Source: Salarias fasciatus (taxonomy: Eukaryota > Chordata > Actinopteri > Blenniiformes > Blenniidae). From it: a stretch of 64,000 nucleotides of DNA. A program made the translations under genes and the position numbers. Positions 18,913-29,999 of the stretch are shown here, piece by piece. The stretch is from NCBI RefSeq assembly GCF_902148845.1, contig NC_043763.1:22016454-22080453 (forward strand), in the 5' to 3' direction. Position 1 is the stretch's first letter; every line of letters starts with the position of its first letter. The notes under the pieces are model-generated. The model was given only the letters and a program-made list of their open reading frames with translations, was not told the DNA's origin and did not search any database.

Positions 18913-20381
18913 TGGAGTTGCCAACCGTTCCTTGAAAAACGGAATCGTTACGTATTTGGACGTAAAAGTGTGCGTTCCGTATTGAGCTGAAAAGGAACGC
19001 ACTTTGTTCCGTATTTTTGTGAGAGTCAAAACGAGAGCAATGGAACATGCGTTTTTTTCTGAAAACTTTCGGTAAATTGTTCACCGGCTCTCTGACGTTC
19101 TGTGACCAATGAGCTGACAAACATGGCTTGACAACACAGAATCACTCTTATCTCATTGGTCAAAAAAAGACAGTTCCTAGTAGGCTAGGGTAGTTCATTG
19201 GCCAATAGTCAGTTTCTTTACAGAGCACATGGGAAGAAGTAAATCAAAACATTAAAGCAGCGCAGCATGGCTTCCATAGACATGTAAGTTTGTGCCATTT
19301 ACATATCGGATATATTATGATTAGTTCATTGATTTGTGTCTGCTACTGCAGACTGTGGTGTGTGTTTTCAATTTAGAAACAGCACCTTGTTATTTTTTTT
19401 GTTCAGAAGGTTTTTCAGTTTTGATTTTGCACTTTTTAGTTGAAAATAAAAAATAACATGTTAAAATCCAGAAGAGACAGCAGCTGTTTGATGTTATTTT
19501 GCACACTTAGAAATAAATATAGAATAGAATAGAATAGAATAGAATAGAATAGAATAGAATAGAATAGAAGACTTTATTTATCTCAGAGTGGAGACATTTA
19601 CAGGTGTATAGGCTCATAGAGCCCACAGTGGGGTGCCAAAGTAAGGAATGGTGCAATAATTAACAAGTAATAGTGCAAATCATACTAGGATTGATAATAG
19701 AAGCTGAAGACAATGAAGATCTAACTGTATGTACAACCTGAAACTTAAAAATATAACAGGAAATATATACTATATACAATATATACAATACAATACAATA
19801 TGCAATATACGATGCAATATATAATTATACAGTTTGATATATAATATGTACAATATGTTTTAGCGGAGTAAATGGATACAGCAGAGTGAATGGATGATAA
19901 AGTGTCGCTGAATTTCTTAAGGGGGGGGGGGGTGCAGGATATTATAATGTCCAGGATTATTGCACATATTCTGCACAGTAGAATTGTACAGTCTGACAGC
20001 GGTGGGGATGAGAGACCTGTGGTAGCACTCGTTCCTGCACTGAGGGTGTCTCAGCTGGCCACTGAAGGAGCTGCTGAGCTCCTCTACGGTCCGGTGCAGC
20101 GGCTGAGAGCTGTTGTCCATGATGATGGATGATACTTGAATGATAACTGTCTCACTGTAGGCCTCAAATACAAACAGATCAAACTGATCATGAGTTATTA
20201 CGATCTTGCTACTGTAGGTGTAATGCAGTAGCCTAATGTGTTTGTATAGTCTGTAATAGGTATAACTGTGGCAAAATGCTGTTATATATGCGTTTTTGAC
20301 CCCCCCCAAAAACCCAGTTTTTTTTTTCAGCTGCCCGCGAGAGGCGTCCCTTATTTCAATCTCTGGGAGTTGGCAACCCTA
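18913..20381. mobile_element. hAT-type element with 8-bp target duplication
   Basis: Direct repeats CCTTACCC at 18905-18912 and 20382-20389 flank an element whose ends are TGGAGTTGCCAAC and, inverted, TAGGGTTGCCAAC (two mismatches in 13). An 8-bp duplication and this type of end fit hAT. No transposase is visible. A minus-strand LINE fragment (about 19515-20160) sits inside. Confidence 0.8.
19515..20160 (-). mobile_element. LINE 3' end with (TTCTA)n tail, nested in the hAT element
   Basis: The minus strand reads MDNSSQPLHRTVEELSSSFS and HPQCRNECYHRSLIPTAVRLYN, the usual C-terminus of fish CR1/Rex1-type ORF2. It is followed by a 3' UTR and ends in an AGAAT repeat (19517-19569 on the plus strand). 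A G12 run lies at 19921-19932. Confidence 0.65.
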
Positions 20382-20600
20382 CCTTACCCGAACCTTAACC
20401 ATCAAAAATAAATGCCTAACACTAACCCACAACCAAATGTAATTCTAACCCTAACCCAGAAATCAAGTCTTAACCCTCAAAAAGGTGTGTCGAAAAGTGA
20501 GGACCGGCAACAATGTCCTCACTTTATAAAAATGTCCTCACTCAGTTGGTTTAAAACTCATTCTGGTCCTCACAATTAAGCATCTACAAGTACACACACA
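20382..20600. repeat. GTGAGGAC teleost repeat, right part, with telomere-like motifs
   Basis: Contains CTAACCCTAACCCAG-like strings and TCCTCACTTTATAAAAATGTCCTCACT, all part of a common dispersed fish repeat. Confidence 0.6.
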
Positions 20601-21424
20601 TACAGACACTCATTGTTCAGCCCAAAATGTATAAACTGAAAGCATATTTGTGAAGGCTGCTGCCATATTTCTGTATTTTTTAAATAACTTATCAATCATC
20701 CTTTATTTTATTTGTTGTAGTTGTTGTTGTTACATCGATACTTCATAATCTTTAGAGATGCAATTAGAACATTTGAAAAGGTACGCCCTTAATTTTGTGA
20801 TAAAACATATAAATGCAGACAGTCAGACAGAAAGATAGATTGATTTGTTGATCGATTTACAACAGAAGAGGAACAAAATTGTTCCGGCACTACAAGTATA
20901 GTACTGAATCAAAAACAAATAGTAAATGAATATTATTTGGAACATTAAAAAAAAAGCTATTTAATGCATAAAAGGGTATTAGTAGACAAATGTTATTAAA
21001 GAGTAAAAGTCCGTCCTTAAAAAAAAAAAAAAAAAACCCAGTCCGTGATGCACATCAACTTCCTTCCGGGTCATAGGTCAGAGTCCTGAGCAACCAGCAT
21101 AGCAACCAGTCTGCTCTGACAGCTCTGCAGAGAAAGCATTTGGAATGCACGTAGAAATGAAAAAACTGCAGATCACATCCATAAACCGAGTGGATACTGT
21201 GAAGAAAAAGTGTGTATCTGTCTCTGGAGAAGCACTGTGTGAATTACGAGCCAGAGATTTTTCCATTCTACAGTTTTTATTGTGGTTCATCAATTGATCT
21301 GTTTCAGAAACTATTTCAAAGATTTTATGTTTTGAAAATCAAACCGATTCAATACAGAGAAGCGCATTTGTGGTCAAGTGTAACTATTAAGTACAACTCC
21401 CTCTGCTAAAATGAACAAAAAAAA
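20601..21424. other. Intergenic sequence without a recognised gene
   Basis: AT-rich. A poly(A) run lies at 21019-21036. Short open frames are not convincing. No RSS seen. Confidence 0.4.
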
Positions 21425-21660
21425 AAAAGTTATTACCTCTGCCAGGAGGTTATGTAATCATGTGGGTTTGTTGGTTGGTTGGTTTGTTGGTTGGTTGGTT
21501 GGTTTGTTAGCAAGATCCCGGAAAAAGTAATTGACGGATTGCAATGAAACTTTGTGGAAAGGTGGGTCTTGGGCTAACTTAGAATCCATTAAATTTTGGT
21601 GATGATCCGGATCACTGTCTGGATCCAGGAATTTTTTTAAAGGATTCTTTATCATTGAGA
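21425..21660. repeat. Common teleost interspersed repeat with GTTGGTTG tract
   Basis: CCTCTGCCAGGAGGTTATGT, a GTTGGTTGGTTTG tract, and then GATCCGGATCACTGTCTGGATCC. This is a frequent dispersed repeat of fish genomes; the family name is not certain. Confidence 0.5.
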
Positions 21661-21711
21661 GATAGGGAGTCTTTCACATGGTTGGGCAGGCCCGCTGACA
21701 GGGGGGGACAA

Positions 21712-22005
21712 ACGCCTGGTTCACACAGGACGCGCCACTTCCGACGCGGAAGTGGGAAGCGCCGCGCACCGTCTGTCAGATCGGTGCCCTTCTTAACCTA
21801 TCTGACGGTTCATACAAGAGGTGCGGGACAGTGCCGCGTGCGTAGCGGCTCACGCCGTGAAGCGCAGCCGCCCCGCTCCTCTCTATTTTCTCCGCGAGCC
21901 TTGGACCGCCAGTTGTAAAGCTGGACAGAGCACATCGCACCACACAGGAAGTCGGGAACAGAAAATACGAGAAAATCCGGTCAATTTTCAAATTAAAATG
22001 AAGTA
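21712..22005. mobile_element. GC-rich MITE remnant, second copy
   Basis: Shares GACGCGGAAGTGG and CTATTTTCTCCGCGAGCC with the element at 8560-8985. The start GGTTCACACAGGACGCG is typical of fish hAT-like MITEs. Confidence 0.45.
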
Positions 22006-22561
22006 AAATAACATTAATTATGTTGCTTTTTTGTTTTCCTTTTCAGATAAACACACACACACAAACACAGGGAGAGAGGGCGACAGGGCGACAGAGAGAG
22101 GCACCGCACGCTGCAGCGCTCCGCTCCGATCACAATGTTTGATTACATATGGTGTTCTTATGGTTGTTGGTGACTGATTTGAGCTGTGGCGGAGGTCTGC
22201 GCTCTCTGAGTGCCAATTTCTAGTTTTAGGTATGAAACAGAGTTTCAGTTGGAGGACTAGTTGTTGTATTCTACTTACAGTTGTAGTCTTCTTAGGTTTG
22301 TGTTGTTGTCTTTTTGTCCAAAATAAAAAAGTCTCACATTTCAAAATATGAAATAAAATCATAGATCAACAAAGAGACTCAATTTGCTTTGTAAACAGCC
22401 ACATATTAGGTAAAACAAAGTGAATCCAACATTAGACTCTGCACAGTGCCAGCCTGTGATGACACAGCAGATCAATTACTAGCGTAATAAGAAACTGAGA
22501 CAAAAGGCCAAAGTGGATCGAGTTTGGATTACGATTAGACGATTAGCACAATTTGCGCTAT

Positions 22562-22666
22562 TTCATCACCACGGACAGCGCCATGGATTTATCTTTAAAC
22601 AACGAAATGCTGATCATCAAAGCACTACAACTGCCAACAGGCCATTTCAGCACCATGGTCAGCGCC
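22562..22666 (+). promoter_or_regulatory. Pair of RE1/REST-like motifs, block X copy 2
   Basis: Site one (22562-22582): TTCATCACC, AC, GGACAGCGCC. Site two (22646-22666): TTCAGCACC, AT, GGTCAGCGCC. Each differs from the RE1 half-site consensus at one base. Confidence 0.5.
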
Positions 22667-22742
22667 ATGGGCGTTACCAATAATGTGCTTAAACCTGGGT
22701 CAAATAAAGGTTAAAAAGTGAAACAGACTAAACCAACGGGGT

Positions 22743-22853
22743 AAATGGTAAAAATGGTAAATGGACTACACCTGTATAGCGCTTTTCCTCTGCATTAACA
22801 GAACCCAAAGCGCTTTACACTGCAATATCACATCTATCCATTCACACACCAGT
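22743..22853. mobile_element. 111-bp fish repeat insertion with 5-bp target duplication
   Basis: Begins AAATGGTAAAAATGGTAAAT and contains TGTATAGCGCTTTTCC and CAAAGCGCTTTACACTGC. GGGGT is duplicated at 22738-22742 and 22854-22858. Copies 1 and 3 of block X have the empty site (AACGGGGTGGGAAA near 39468). Confidence 0.75.
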
Positions 22854-23295
22854 GGGGTGGGAAACAAAGAACAGAAGGTCAATGACATTCAGCAATGATG
22901 GATACCATCCCATTCTAAATAAACTCTAAATAATTTTTGTATTTCCAGCCATTAAATGCTATTGCTGGATTTTCCCCCACCGTCCCCATGCTGGGTTTAA
23001 TTTTCTGCTCGTCTCAGTTTAATGAAATGACACATGCAGACACGTCTTAAAACTGCAACATTCTTCTTTTCGGCTGTTTCTATACATTATCAGATTTTTT
23101 TGTGCATAATAAGACCTTTTCAGCTCCCAAAACATTGGGGGAAAGTAATGGAGTAGTTACTTTTTAAAGTTATTATGATAGAATTACTATCTATGCCGTA
23201 GTAATCCCGTTACCTTACTCCGTTGCTGAAAAAGTCCTTTAATTACAGTAGTGGATAACTTAGTAATAGATTAATCGCCAACACTCATCTGATGT

Positions 23296-23400
23296 GCAAC
23301 TTTCACAACAAAAACCTTTTAGTTTTTTTATATTGCTTATACCAGTAGGTGTCACTGAAACTTCAGAGATTATCCTCAAGTGAACATCAACTTCAGCAGA
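23296..23400 (+). pseudogene. V7 relic: RSS tail and 3' flank only
   Basis: GATGTGCAACTTTCACAACA followed by AAAACC matches the spacer end and nonamer of V7-1. The V7 3' flank (TTATACCAGTAGGTGTCACT, AAGTGAACATCAACTTCAGC) continues. The V7 exons and heptamer are lost. A degraded CTCF-like CCAGTAGGTGTCAC lies at 23342-23355. Confidence 0.7.
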
Positions 23401-23647
23401 ATCAACCTCTCATAAGCAATTCTTTCAAATACTTGAGTAAAGCAAATAAAGCCTGAGTGTAGCAGGGGACTTTTTGGAGATTTTTTTGTCATGAGCCTTT
23501 CATGAATAATGAATAGTTAGCACAATCTCTCCACATTCATTTACATACAATATGTTGAAAGCAAAAAAGAAATTCCAAAATGACATATTTTATCATTTTT
23601 TTTCATCAGTTTAACAGTTGTGACGGCTTCAGTTTGATATGGCTGCT

Positions 23648-24067
23648 ATGGCTCGTTTGTTCTCTCCTGGCTCTTTGGTAATCAACTTTAGAATCCAGGA
23701 AGACTCTTTAAGAATAATTTCTACCACCTTAACTCGTCTTCCTTCATTCTAGGTGTTTGTCTCGGAGTTGAAATCACCCAAACTCCTCTAGAAGTCCTCA
23801 GAGAGCCTGGAGAAGACGTCCAGCTGGTCTGCAGCCATGGAAAAAAAGACTACACCTACATGCAGTGGTACCAGGAATCCCCTGGAGATGCAGCCCTGAA
23901 GCGCATCCGACACGTGAATTATGGCGACAAACAATAAGAGGAGTCATTTGAAAAACATTTTAATTTCACTGGCGACCTCAGTGGTGATAAAGCAAAGAAA
24001 ATTTCTCTGTTCATCACTGACCTGAAGCTCCAACACACTGCAGTGTATTACTGTGCAGCCAGCTATG
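23648..24067 (+). pseudogene. V4-2, variable pseudogene
   Basis: The V exon 23753-24067 aligns with V4-1, V4-3 and V4-4 throughout. Two defects are visible. A TAA replaces the tyrosine codon in framework 3 (GACAAACAATAAGAGGAG). A deletion also joined the far-upstream TGGCTGCTATG directly to the leader, removing about 150 bp that hold the TATA-like element and the normal ATG. The remaining ATG at 23648 reads the leader out of frame. The signal at 24068 is intact, so it may still act as a recombination target. Confidence 0.9.
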
Positions 24068-24106
24068 CACACTGACAAGAAAGTCCTGATTTTGAATACA
24101 AAAACT
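24068..24106 (+). other. 23-RSS of V4-2
   Basis: Variant heptamer CACACTG, 23-bp spacer, nonamer ACAAAAACT. Confidence 0.9.
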
Positions 24107-25049
24107 GATCAGAGAGCTTGAACACGCCCTCCTACTCCGGGTTGTGGTGGTCGGGCTTCAGTGTAGTTATTCGCATCTTTGGTTACTTCTGTCTTTGTCC
24201 TGGTTGGTTCAGTTAGTCGTTGGTTAGTTCAGCTTGCAGCTTGTCAGTTTGAGTTCTATTAGAGTCAGAGGACATTCTTGCCTGAGTCCTTAGTTCGTTC
24301 CTTCGAGACCCATTTGCAGTGTTGTGCTAGTTACTGAAAAATAGCAACTAGTTGCAGTTATTAGTTAGTTCATGAAAAAGTAACTCAGTTAGTAGCTCAG
24401 TTACTTAAACCAAAACGTAATGCGTTACTGAAAAAGTAACTTTTTAGTTACTTTTAAATGTTTTTCCAGTGCTCTCAATGAATAAAGGTTGACTGATTGA
24501 ACTCGCCTGTAGCCCTGATTTCAGTCTGTACTGATGTTATATGACAAACTGTTGATGAAACCGACCATTTCAGTTCATTTGCATCCACATCACTGAATCT
24601 AACTACTGACTAGCCATGGAATATTATATATACATTGTGCACCAACACAAACACCAAAGTATTTTTTCAATGCCTATTTATTTTATTCAACAACAGCCTG
24701 CAAAAAAAAAATGAAGTGGTTTAAAGCAAATATAGACGTTCTGATATAATCTATTATTCAGAATCAAGTTGGACAAATTAACATGCTTTCACTCAGCACC
24801 AAGAACTTCTTTTAAAGACAACGAATGAAGTATGAAATGCTTACTGATGCATAACACCGTATGCATATCAATACAGAAATAGTCAATTATATCACAGGGA
24901 AAACAAAAAAATCCCCTTTGCAATATGTAAACAGTCATATATTCAAAATGCACATCAAGAAAAAACAGAAACAATGTGCAATGTGCTGTAGAAACGAACA
25001 ATGAAGATAAATGTGCATGTTTCAGAATAAAAAAAACAAACAAATATCA

Positions 25050-26050
25050 TGGAAATGGTAACTATTTGCCATTCGCGTGCGTCTCGCTCTGCAGCGCCCC
25101 CAGTGATCCAAGAGGGCGGCGGCGCTCCAGCAGTTACGCTTAAAGATGTTTCCCAGCTGGATGATGCCTCAGTCACATGTAACATATCATTCGAAAGTTT
25201 GCAAGACGTAAAACGTCAACAAACTTTATTTAAACTCCCAATATTAACGACAAGCCCACAAGATGGTGACAAGGGGCAGTACATCATGACGCTCTTTTAG
25301 TAGAGGATTATGAAGTTAATTCTGGTCAGAGGAGAGCGTGGATAGATGGAAAATGACCACAAAACGGTAAGGAAATACAATGTGTTGTGTTTGGTGTGAA
25401 TAGCTTTGAGATTTGGTGAAGAAATGTGTGAGAAACATGCAATCTGAGGTGCTGGCTGTGAAATGTGAAGCTGGGTTTTGGGTTTGTTTTGCCGCTGACG
25501 GGAGGCGGTCGGCTCAGAGAATATTCTGCCTGGTGTCATCTTAAAGTGTAGATTTTCTAGTTTCATATGAGACCAAACATGTTGCGGTGGAGCAAACGGA
25601 TCTTGCGTTGTGTTGCGTTTTGTGTCTGGAGTTGGGTGATGGGGTCGTGTCGAATTTGCATCCGGATTTTAAAGTTGTTATAAAACAAATACTCAGTCGT
25701 CAAAGTGAAGCTGGAGCATTCCGTTAGTGAGATAAATACTTCTTGTTTGAGATACAATTGAAAGAAAACATCCACACAGCACTTTAGTCACTTTCTACAC
25801 ATGAAGTGGCGCATACAGCTGGACCCAGTACAGGTTCCGTCGGGCCGAACGGGTCTTAATAATGCAAGAAATAATGCGAATATCTCCACAACTGGAAACT
25901 ATTCTTCTCTGCCATCTTGTTGCTCATCAAACCAGAGTGGTCAGGGACTGACCGGAGTGCGGACGCAGGAGAGAGAGCGCCAAAATGTTTTATTTTCAAT
26001 TCAATTAAACTTTATTGATCGCTGGAATGTTACAGGACCTGTGCGCCATT
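25050..26050. other. Interior of the hAT element without a recognised gene
   Basis: Contains a CTCF-like GCAGCGCCCCCAGTG at 25092-25106 (reverse orientation). Open frames are short. The T-rich segment near 25990 precedes the nested element. Confidence 0.4.
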
Positions 26051-26052
26051 GT

Positions 26053-27018
26053 AAAGCTAGGCTTACACTTGAACGATTCTGTGGCACGCATTGGCACGAA
26101 CTGAGTCACAAACCACTCAAAGTTACGTAAAGTGTGCGTAAACCCATCGTGACTGCGTGCCATGCCGGGACGAGAATTTTGAAATGTTCAAAATTTTGGG
26201 CGCGACAAAATATTGCGACAGGGCCGTGAACTATGCGCCAACTGTCCGTGAACGCCTCGTGAACTCGTTGGGACAATGCGGGAGGATGCGTGCCAGTCGT
26301 GGCATGGCACGCACTGCCACGCACCGCAATGAATAGTTCACGACGAGTTCACGAGTACTTCATGACATGTTTGCCAATTGTTGCGCGTCGCACCAGGCCG
26401 TGCCTTCCCATGGCACGAGCAGTTCACGGCTCGTTCCCGTACTTCACGAGCAGTTTACCACCTGTGCACGAGCAGTTTACGACAACTTCAAGCACATCAC
26501 GAGCAGTTTACAGCAATCACAAGCAGTTCACGACCTCACGGTGCTGGACAACAAATTGGCCTTCCTGGTCACTGCTCGCCGTTTCAGAGATCGCCAGCAA
26601 GGAGAGGAGATGTCAGAAGAGTAGACCCAACAGAGAAGGCCAGAAGCCGACGGGCCAGAGACCGGTGAGAGTGCCGATTTTCCGGACACACCACTGGGTG
26701 AGGACGAGGCCGCCAGTCAGCGGAAGAAGAGGGTCCGGGTGTCAAAAGAAGAAATCCCGCGGTTGGGGAAGCCCCCTTAATGACGTGCAGAATTGCGCGC
26801 GCAACCATGTCATGCCAATGCGGGAAGCACGTAAACTATGCGCAAACTATGCGTGAATGCGTCGTGCCAGTTCGTGACACTGACGGGGCGCATTCGTGAA
26901 CTATTCGTGAACTAGTCGTGAACTAGTCGTGAAATGTGCGGGAGCCTGCCAGTTCATGACTCCAGATTGGCACGCCTTGCCACGACAACATTGTGGCAAA
27001 AAGTCATAAACCCTAGCT
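26053..27018. mobile_element. Nested MITE with internal CACGAGCAGTT repeats
   Basis: Ends AAAGCTAGGCTTACAC and, inverted, AAAGCTAGGGTTTATGAC, flanked by TA. The inside is dense with imperfect short repeats such as CACGAGCAGTTTAC, CGTGAACTAGTCGTGAAC and GGCACGC. Long open frames here follow the repeat periodicity. Confidence 0.55.
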
Positions 27019-27558
27019 TTATGAAAATGTATGAAACCAAAAGGAACGGAGTAACGCAGTGTTTGGTAACGGAAACGGAGTTACTGAATTAAAAAAAGAA
27101 CGCATTACGTTATTAGTTACTGAAAAAAGTAACGCCGTTACTAATAGCGCGTTACTACCCAACAATGCCCATTTGTTACCTGGAAGTTTTGACACCTTTT
27201 CCCGCTGTTCTGGACTGAACTGGTTTTTGTGTTGGGTTCCCAATCTGCAAATGAATCTTTCTTTGGAGTCTGTTGATCTGCTGTCTCTGTCCGTGCCTGA
27301 GTCACTGAGTCCGAACCTTGACACATGTACTGATATCATGTCCTTCAATGTTTAAATTTCATTAACTGTGAACATGAAAGATTCTGCAGTTGTATAAAAT
27401 CGGTGTAGAGTCTTTTCTGACTTGTGGTGAAGGATTTTTTGATATCCGGGAAAGTTCAAACTGTCTTTACACAAAAGCTGAATGAGGTCTTCTCTGAAAT
27501 GTTCATTACAAATCAGTGTTACTGACTGAAAGGAGCTGTTATTTCTTCTGCAGGTGGA

Positions 27559-27674
27559 CTGCAGGGGGCCCTCCAGTACTGCCAATATGTGCTGCATGTA
27601 TTTGCATGTGTGAGCTCACACACTGCAGTGACACTCCCACCTGCAGCTCTTCATGTCTCTGGGACTTTATAAAG
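27559..27674 (+). promoter_or_regulatory. V6-2 promoter region
   Basis: CTCF-like CTGCAGGGGGCCC at 27559-27571, CACTGCAGTGACACTCCCAC box, and TATA element TTTATAAAG at 27666-27674. Confidence 0.6.
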
Positions 27675-27702
27675 CCCTCCAGCAGCAGCTGTCCTGTGCA
27701 AC

Positions 27703-28185
27703 ATGGACATCATCATCATCATCATCATCAAACAATGCTTCCTGAGTTTATTAACAGTGTTAATGTGGAGTCCAGGTAATTCATAAGACGCTTTGTGGTG
27801 TTCGCTCTCTCTGTTATTCTTTATTTGAAATGCAGCAAAGATTTGACCTCAATATTTAAAATACAAACTGTTAAACACACAGGTTTTACTGGTGGAAGTG
27901 ATGTGAACCAGACCTCCATACTGTGGAAAAAGCAGGGCAACAATGCCACCATGGAATGCAGACACACCAAGGGAGCCAGCTATTTCGAGATGTACTGGTT
28001 CAGACAGCTGCCAGGAGAAAACATGGAACGCATCGTGTTCACAACAACAGGCAGCAAAGAGCACGATTTTGGACCGTTCAGCACGGGGAAATATGCAGCC
28101 ACCAAGACGGTAGCTGAGAGCGGAACGTTCACGGTGAAGAGCGTGCAGCCAGGAGATCAAGGCTTGTATTTCTGTGCTGTGAGTG
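27703..28185 (+). CDS. TRAV/DV: V6-2, T-cell receptor alpha/delta variable segment
   Basis: Leader exon 27703-27775 begins MDIIIIIIIKQCFLSLL, one residue longer than V6-1 because of the ATC repeat. The V exon is 27883-28185. It has KKQGNNATMECRHTKGASYF, EMYWFRQLPGENMERIVF and DQGLYFCAVS. The frame is open and the segment looks functional. Upstream flank to about 27350 is V6-type; beyond that is LTR-like and hAT sequence. Confidence 0.94.
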
Positions 28186-28224
28186 CACAGTGATGGAGAC
28201 GCTCCCAATAGCTGCACAAAAACC
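28186..28224 (+). other. 23-RSS of V6-2
   Basis: Consensus heptamer CACAGTG, 23-bp spacer, consensus nonamer ACAAAAACC. Confidence 0.97.
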
Positions 28225-28357
28225 CCACAAAGCACACGACGAATACCAAACCTCCTCTGAAGACCCAGCTGCAACTTTTTATCTCCACATGTGACAGTTT
28301 CCTCACAGTGTTGAATCAGAGACAATTTATCTCACCTGCAAAGCATCATTTGCAACA

Positions 28358-28500
28358 GGGGTGTCAGACGTAAGGTCCGTGGGCCAAAACTGGCCCTCAA
28401 GAGGCTCTAATCTGCCCACACCACCAAGAAAATTGTGAAAGAAAAAAAAATTAAAAGAATAATATATATATATATATATATATTTTTTTTTTTTTAACAG
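28358..28500. mobile_element. hAT-type fragment and (AT)n/T tract after V6-2
   Basis: GGGGTGTCAGACGTAAGGTC and GGGCCAAAACTGGCCC match the fragments after V6-1 and V6-3. An (AT)n and poly(T) stretch follows at 28463-28496. Confidence 0.55.
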
Positions 28501-28995
28501 AAAATAAACAAAAGACAACGCTGAGACCTGACCTGAGGTAAGAGTGACGATGCCACGAGCGATGAATACAACTGGCACGAGCCTCAAAACCATGATTTCA
28601 ATAGGAGTTTTGGAAATACGCCCAAAATGCAACATCTTCAGGACAATTTTTTGGGACATTTGTCTGTATTTAGAACCAGAAGGTTTCATTAAAATTGGCT
28701 TTTATGTTGAGATTGGAGGAATACATACATTTTGATTCATATCATAAAACAAGTATCAGCTCAAACCACTCGTGTTACAGCCGATTTAAGAAGATTCACC
28801 AGATATTTCTGTTGGTTTGAAGCTTCTGGAGGCTCAGGAGGTTGAACGGTGGTTGAAACTGACGGAGGTTCGTCCGCCCACATTCTGAAACCTCCTGATG
28901 GAAACATTTCTGGCTCCTCCTCTTGTTTCTATGTTTGCACCTTTAGGCTGCAGAGGCTCACATGAAGGAAAAGAAGGAGTCTGCACTGATTCAAC

Positions 28996-29427
28996 ATGAT
29001 ATTAATCATCATTTTATATTGTTTTCTTTATTTACCAGGAATCAAGGGTGAGGAAACACTTGTAGATTACTGCAATGCAATGTGAATATTTCCTCTCATT
29101 TCAGCTGGTCTGTTTCCCACAGGAGCCTCAGACACAAAAGATGTCAACCAAACGCCTCGGTTCATCACTAAAACAATAAGTCAATATGCATTGAATGAGA
29201 TCAAATGTTCACACAAAATACCAAACTACAACAACATCCTCTGGTACAAACAAGGTAAAGACAAAGCCCTGCAGTTCCTGGGATATCTCAATGTGAACTA
29301 CCCCAACGTCGAGGATGGGCTGGATGGGAAGATCAGCTTCATTGGAGATGGCCGTAACAACGGATCCTTCAGCATCTCTGATCTCAGACTGAATGACAGT
29401 GCAGTGTATTTCTGTGCAGCCAGTCTC
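28996..29427 (+). CDS. TRAV/DV: V1-2, T-cell receptor alpha/delta variable segment
   Basis: Leader exon 28996-29047 encodes MILIIILYCFLYLPGIK. The V exon starts at 29105 (alternative in-frame acceptor gives 29123) and ends at 29427. It has DVNQTPRFITKTISQYALNE, first cysteine in IKCSHKIPNYNN, ILWYKQGKDKALQFLGYL and LNDSAVYFCAAS. The frame is open. TGACGG occurs twice upstream, as in the other V1 copies. Confidence 0.94.
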
Positions 29428-29466
29428 CACAGTGCAGCACATCTCAGTGGAGTCGATACAAAAACC
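29428..29466 (+). other. 23-RSS of V1-2
   Basis: Consensus heptamer CACAGTG, 23-bp spacer, consensus nonamer ACAAAAACC. Confidence 0.97.
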
Positions 29467-29532
29467 TTCTGAGCACCTGCAGAGAAGTCTTGGTAGATGT
29501 TATCCTCCTCTGACTGTTTTTGGAGACCTCAT

Positions 29533-29990
29533 AAATGAATGAATGAATGAATTTATTTCGAGATACAAAAATACAAAATAAATTAAAAATGTACTGTAAA
29601 ATATTCCATACAAAAGAGCCACATTTGGTAAACCAAAAAAAAATACAAGAAAACAAACAAACTGCACAGTACTATTTCCAACATTTCTTCAGAAACATAA
29701 GTTATTAGCATTAGAGCAAGAAGTGTGTTATAGAAAGATTTCTTGTCTCTACCTCGAAAAGGAGTGGGAAGAAGACAAGCTTATAAACTCCCACCCCTTG
29801 CACATTCACTGTAAGTTTCAGTCAGCTGCGTTAAGTAGAGATTTTTTTTCTTAATCTAAACACTACATACCTATTATTACATCCTACATTTACAATTACT
29901 ATTATACACAACAACTACTGCTATATGTTTTTATAATAACTACAACATATACAAAAAGAAAGCAAATTTAAATTTTCTACAGTTATCCAT
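29533..29990 (-). mobile_element. LINE 3' UTR with (GAAT)n tail
   Basis: AAATGAATGAATGAATGAAT followed by AAAGGAGTGGGAAGAAGACA-type sequence, the usual tail and 3' UTR of a fish LINE, inserted into the V1-2 3' flank. Confidence 0.55.
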
Positions 29991-29999
29991 ATTACTACA

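Larger units (their letters stand above)
22380..22960 (+). repeat. Block X, copy 2
   Basis: Alike to 39060-39540, including the paired RE1-like motifs. It is interrupted by a 111-bp repeat at 22743-22853. Confidence 0.75.
24317..27167. mobile_element. hAT-type element with 8-bp target duplication CCCATTTG
   Basis: CCCATTTG is repeated at 24309-24316 and 27168-27175. The ends are CAGTGTTG and, inverted, CATTGTTG. Sub-terminal sequence is rich in GTTACTG/AGTAAC strings, as is usual for this fish hAT group (CGCATTACGTTATTAGTTAC near 27090). No transposase frame remains. A second element is nested at about 26053-27018. Confidence 0.8.
24144..27322. mobile_element. Possible solo-LTR-like fossil split by an hAT element
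   Basis: The sequence either side of the hAT insertion (24144-24316 and 27168-27322) reads as one unit starting TGTGGTGG and ending CCTTGACA, with a T-rich body. It replaces the V5 segment expected after V4-2. No target duplication is visible, so the family is uncertain. Confidence 0.3.

Noticed and set aside
20390-20475. Interstitial telomere repeat (CTAACCCTAACCC)
   Set aside because: Only two or three irregular units, all within a common dispersed fish repeat.
26290-26856. 188-codon open frame as a protein gene
   Set aside because: Follows short degenerate repeats of a MITE interior and shows no domain.
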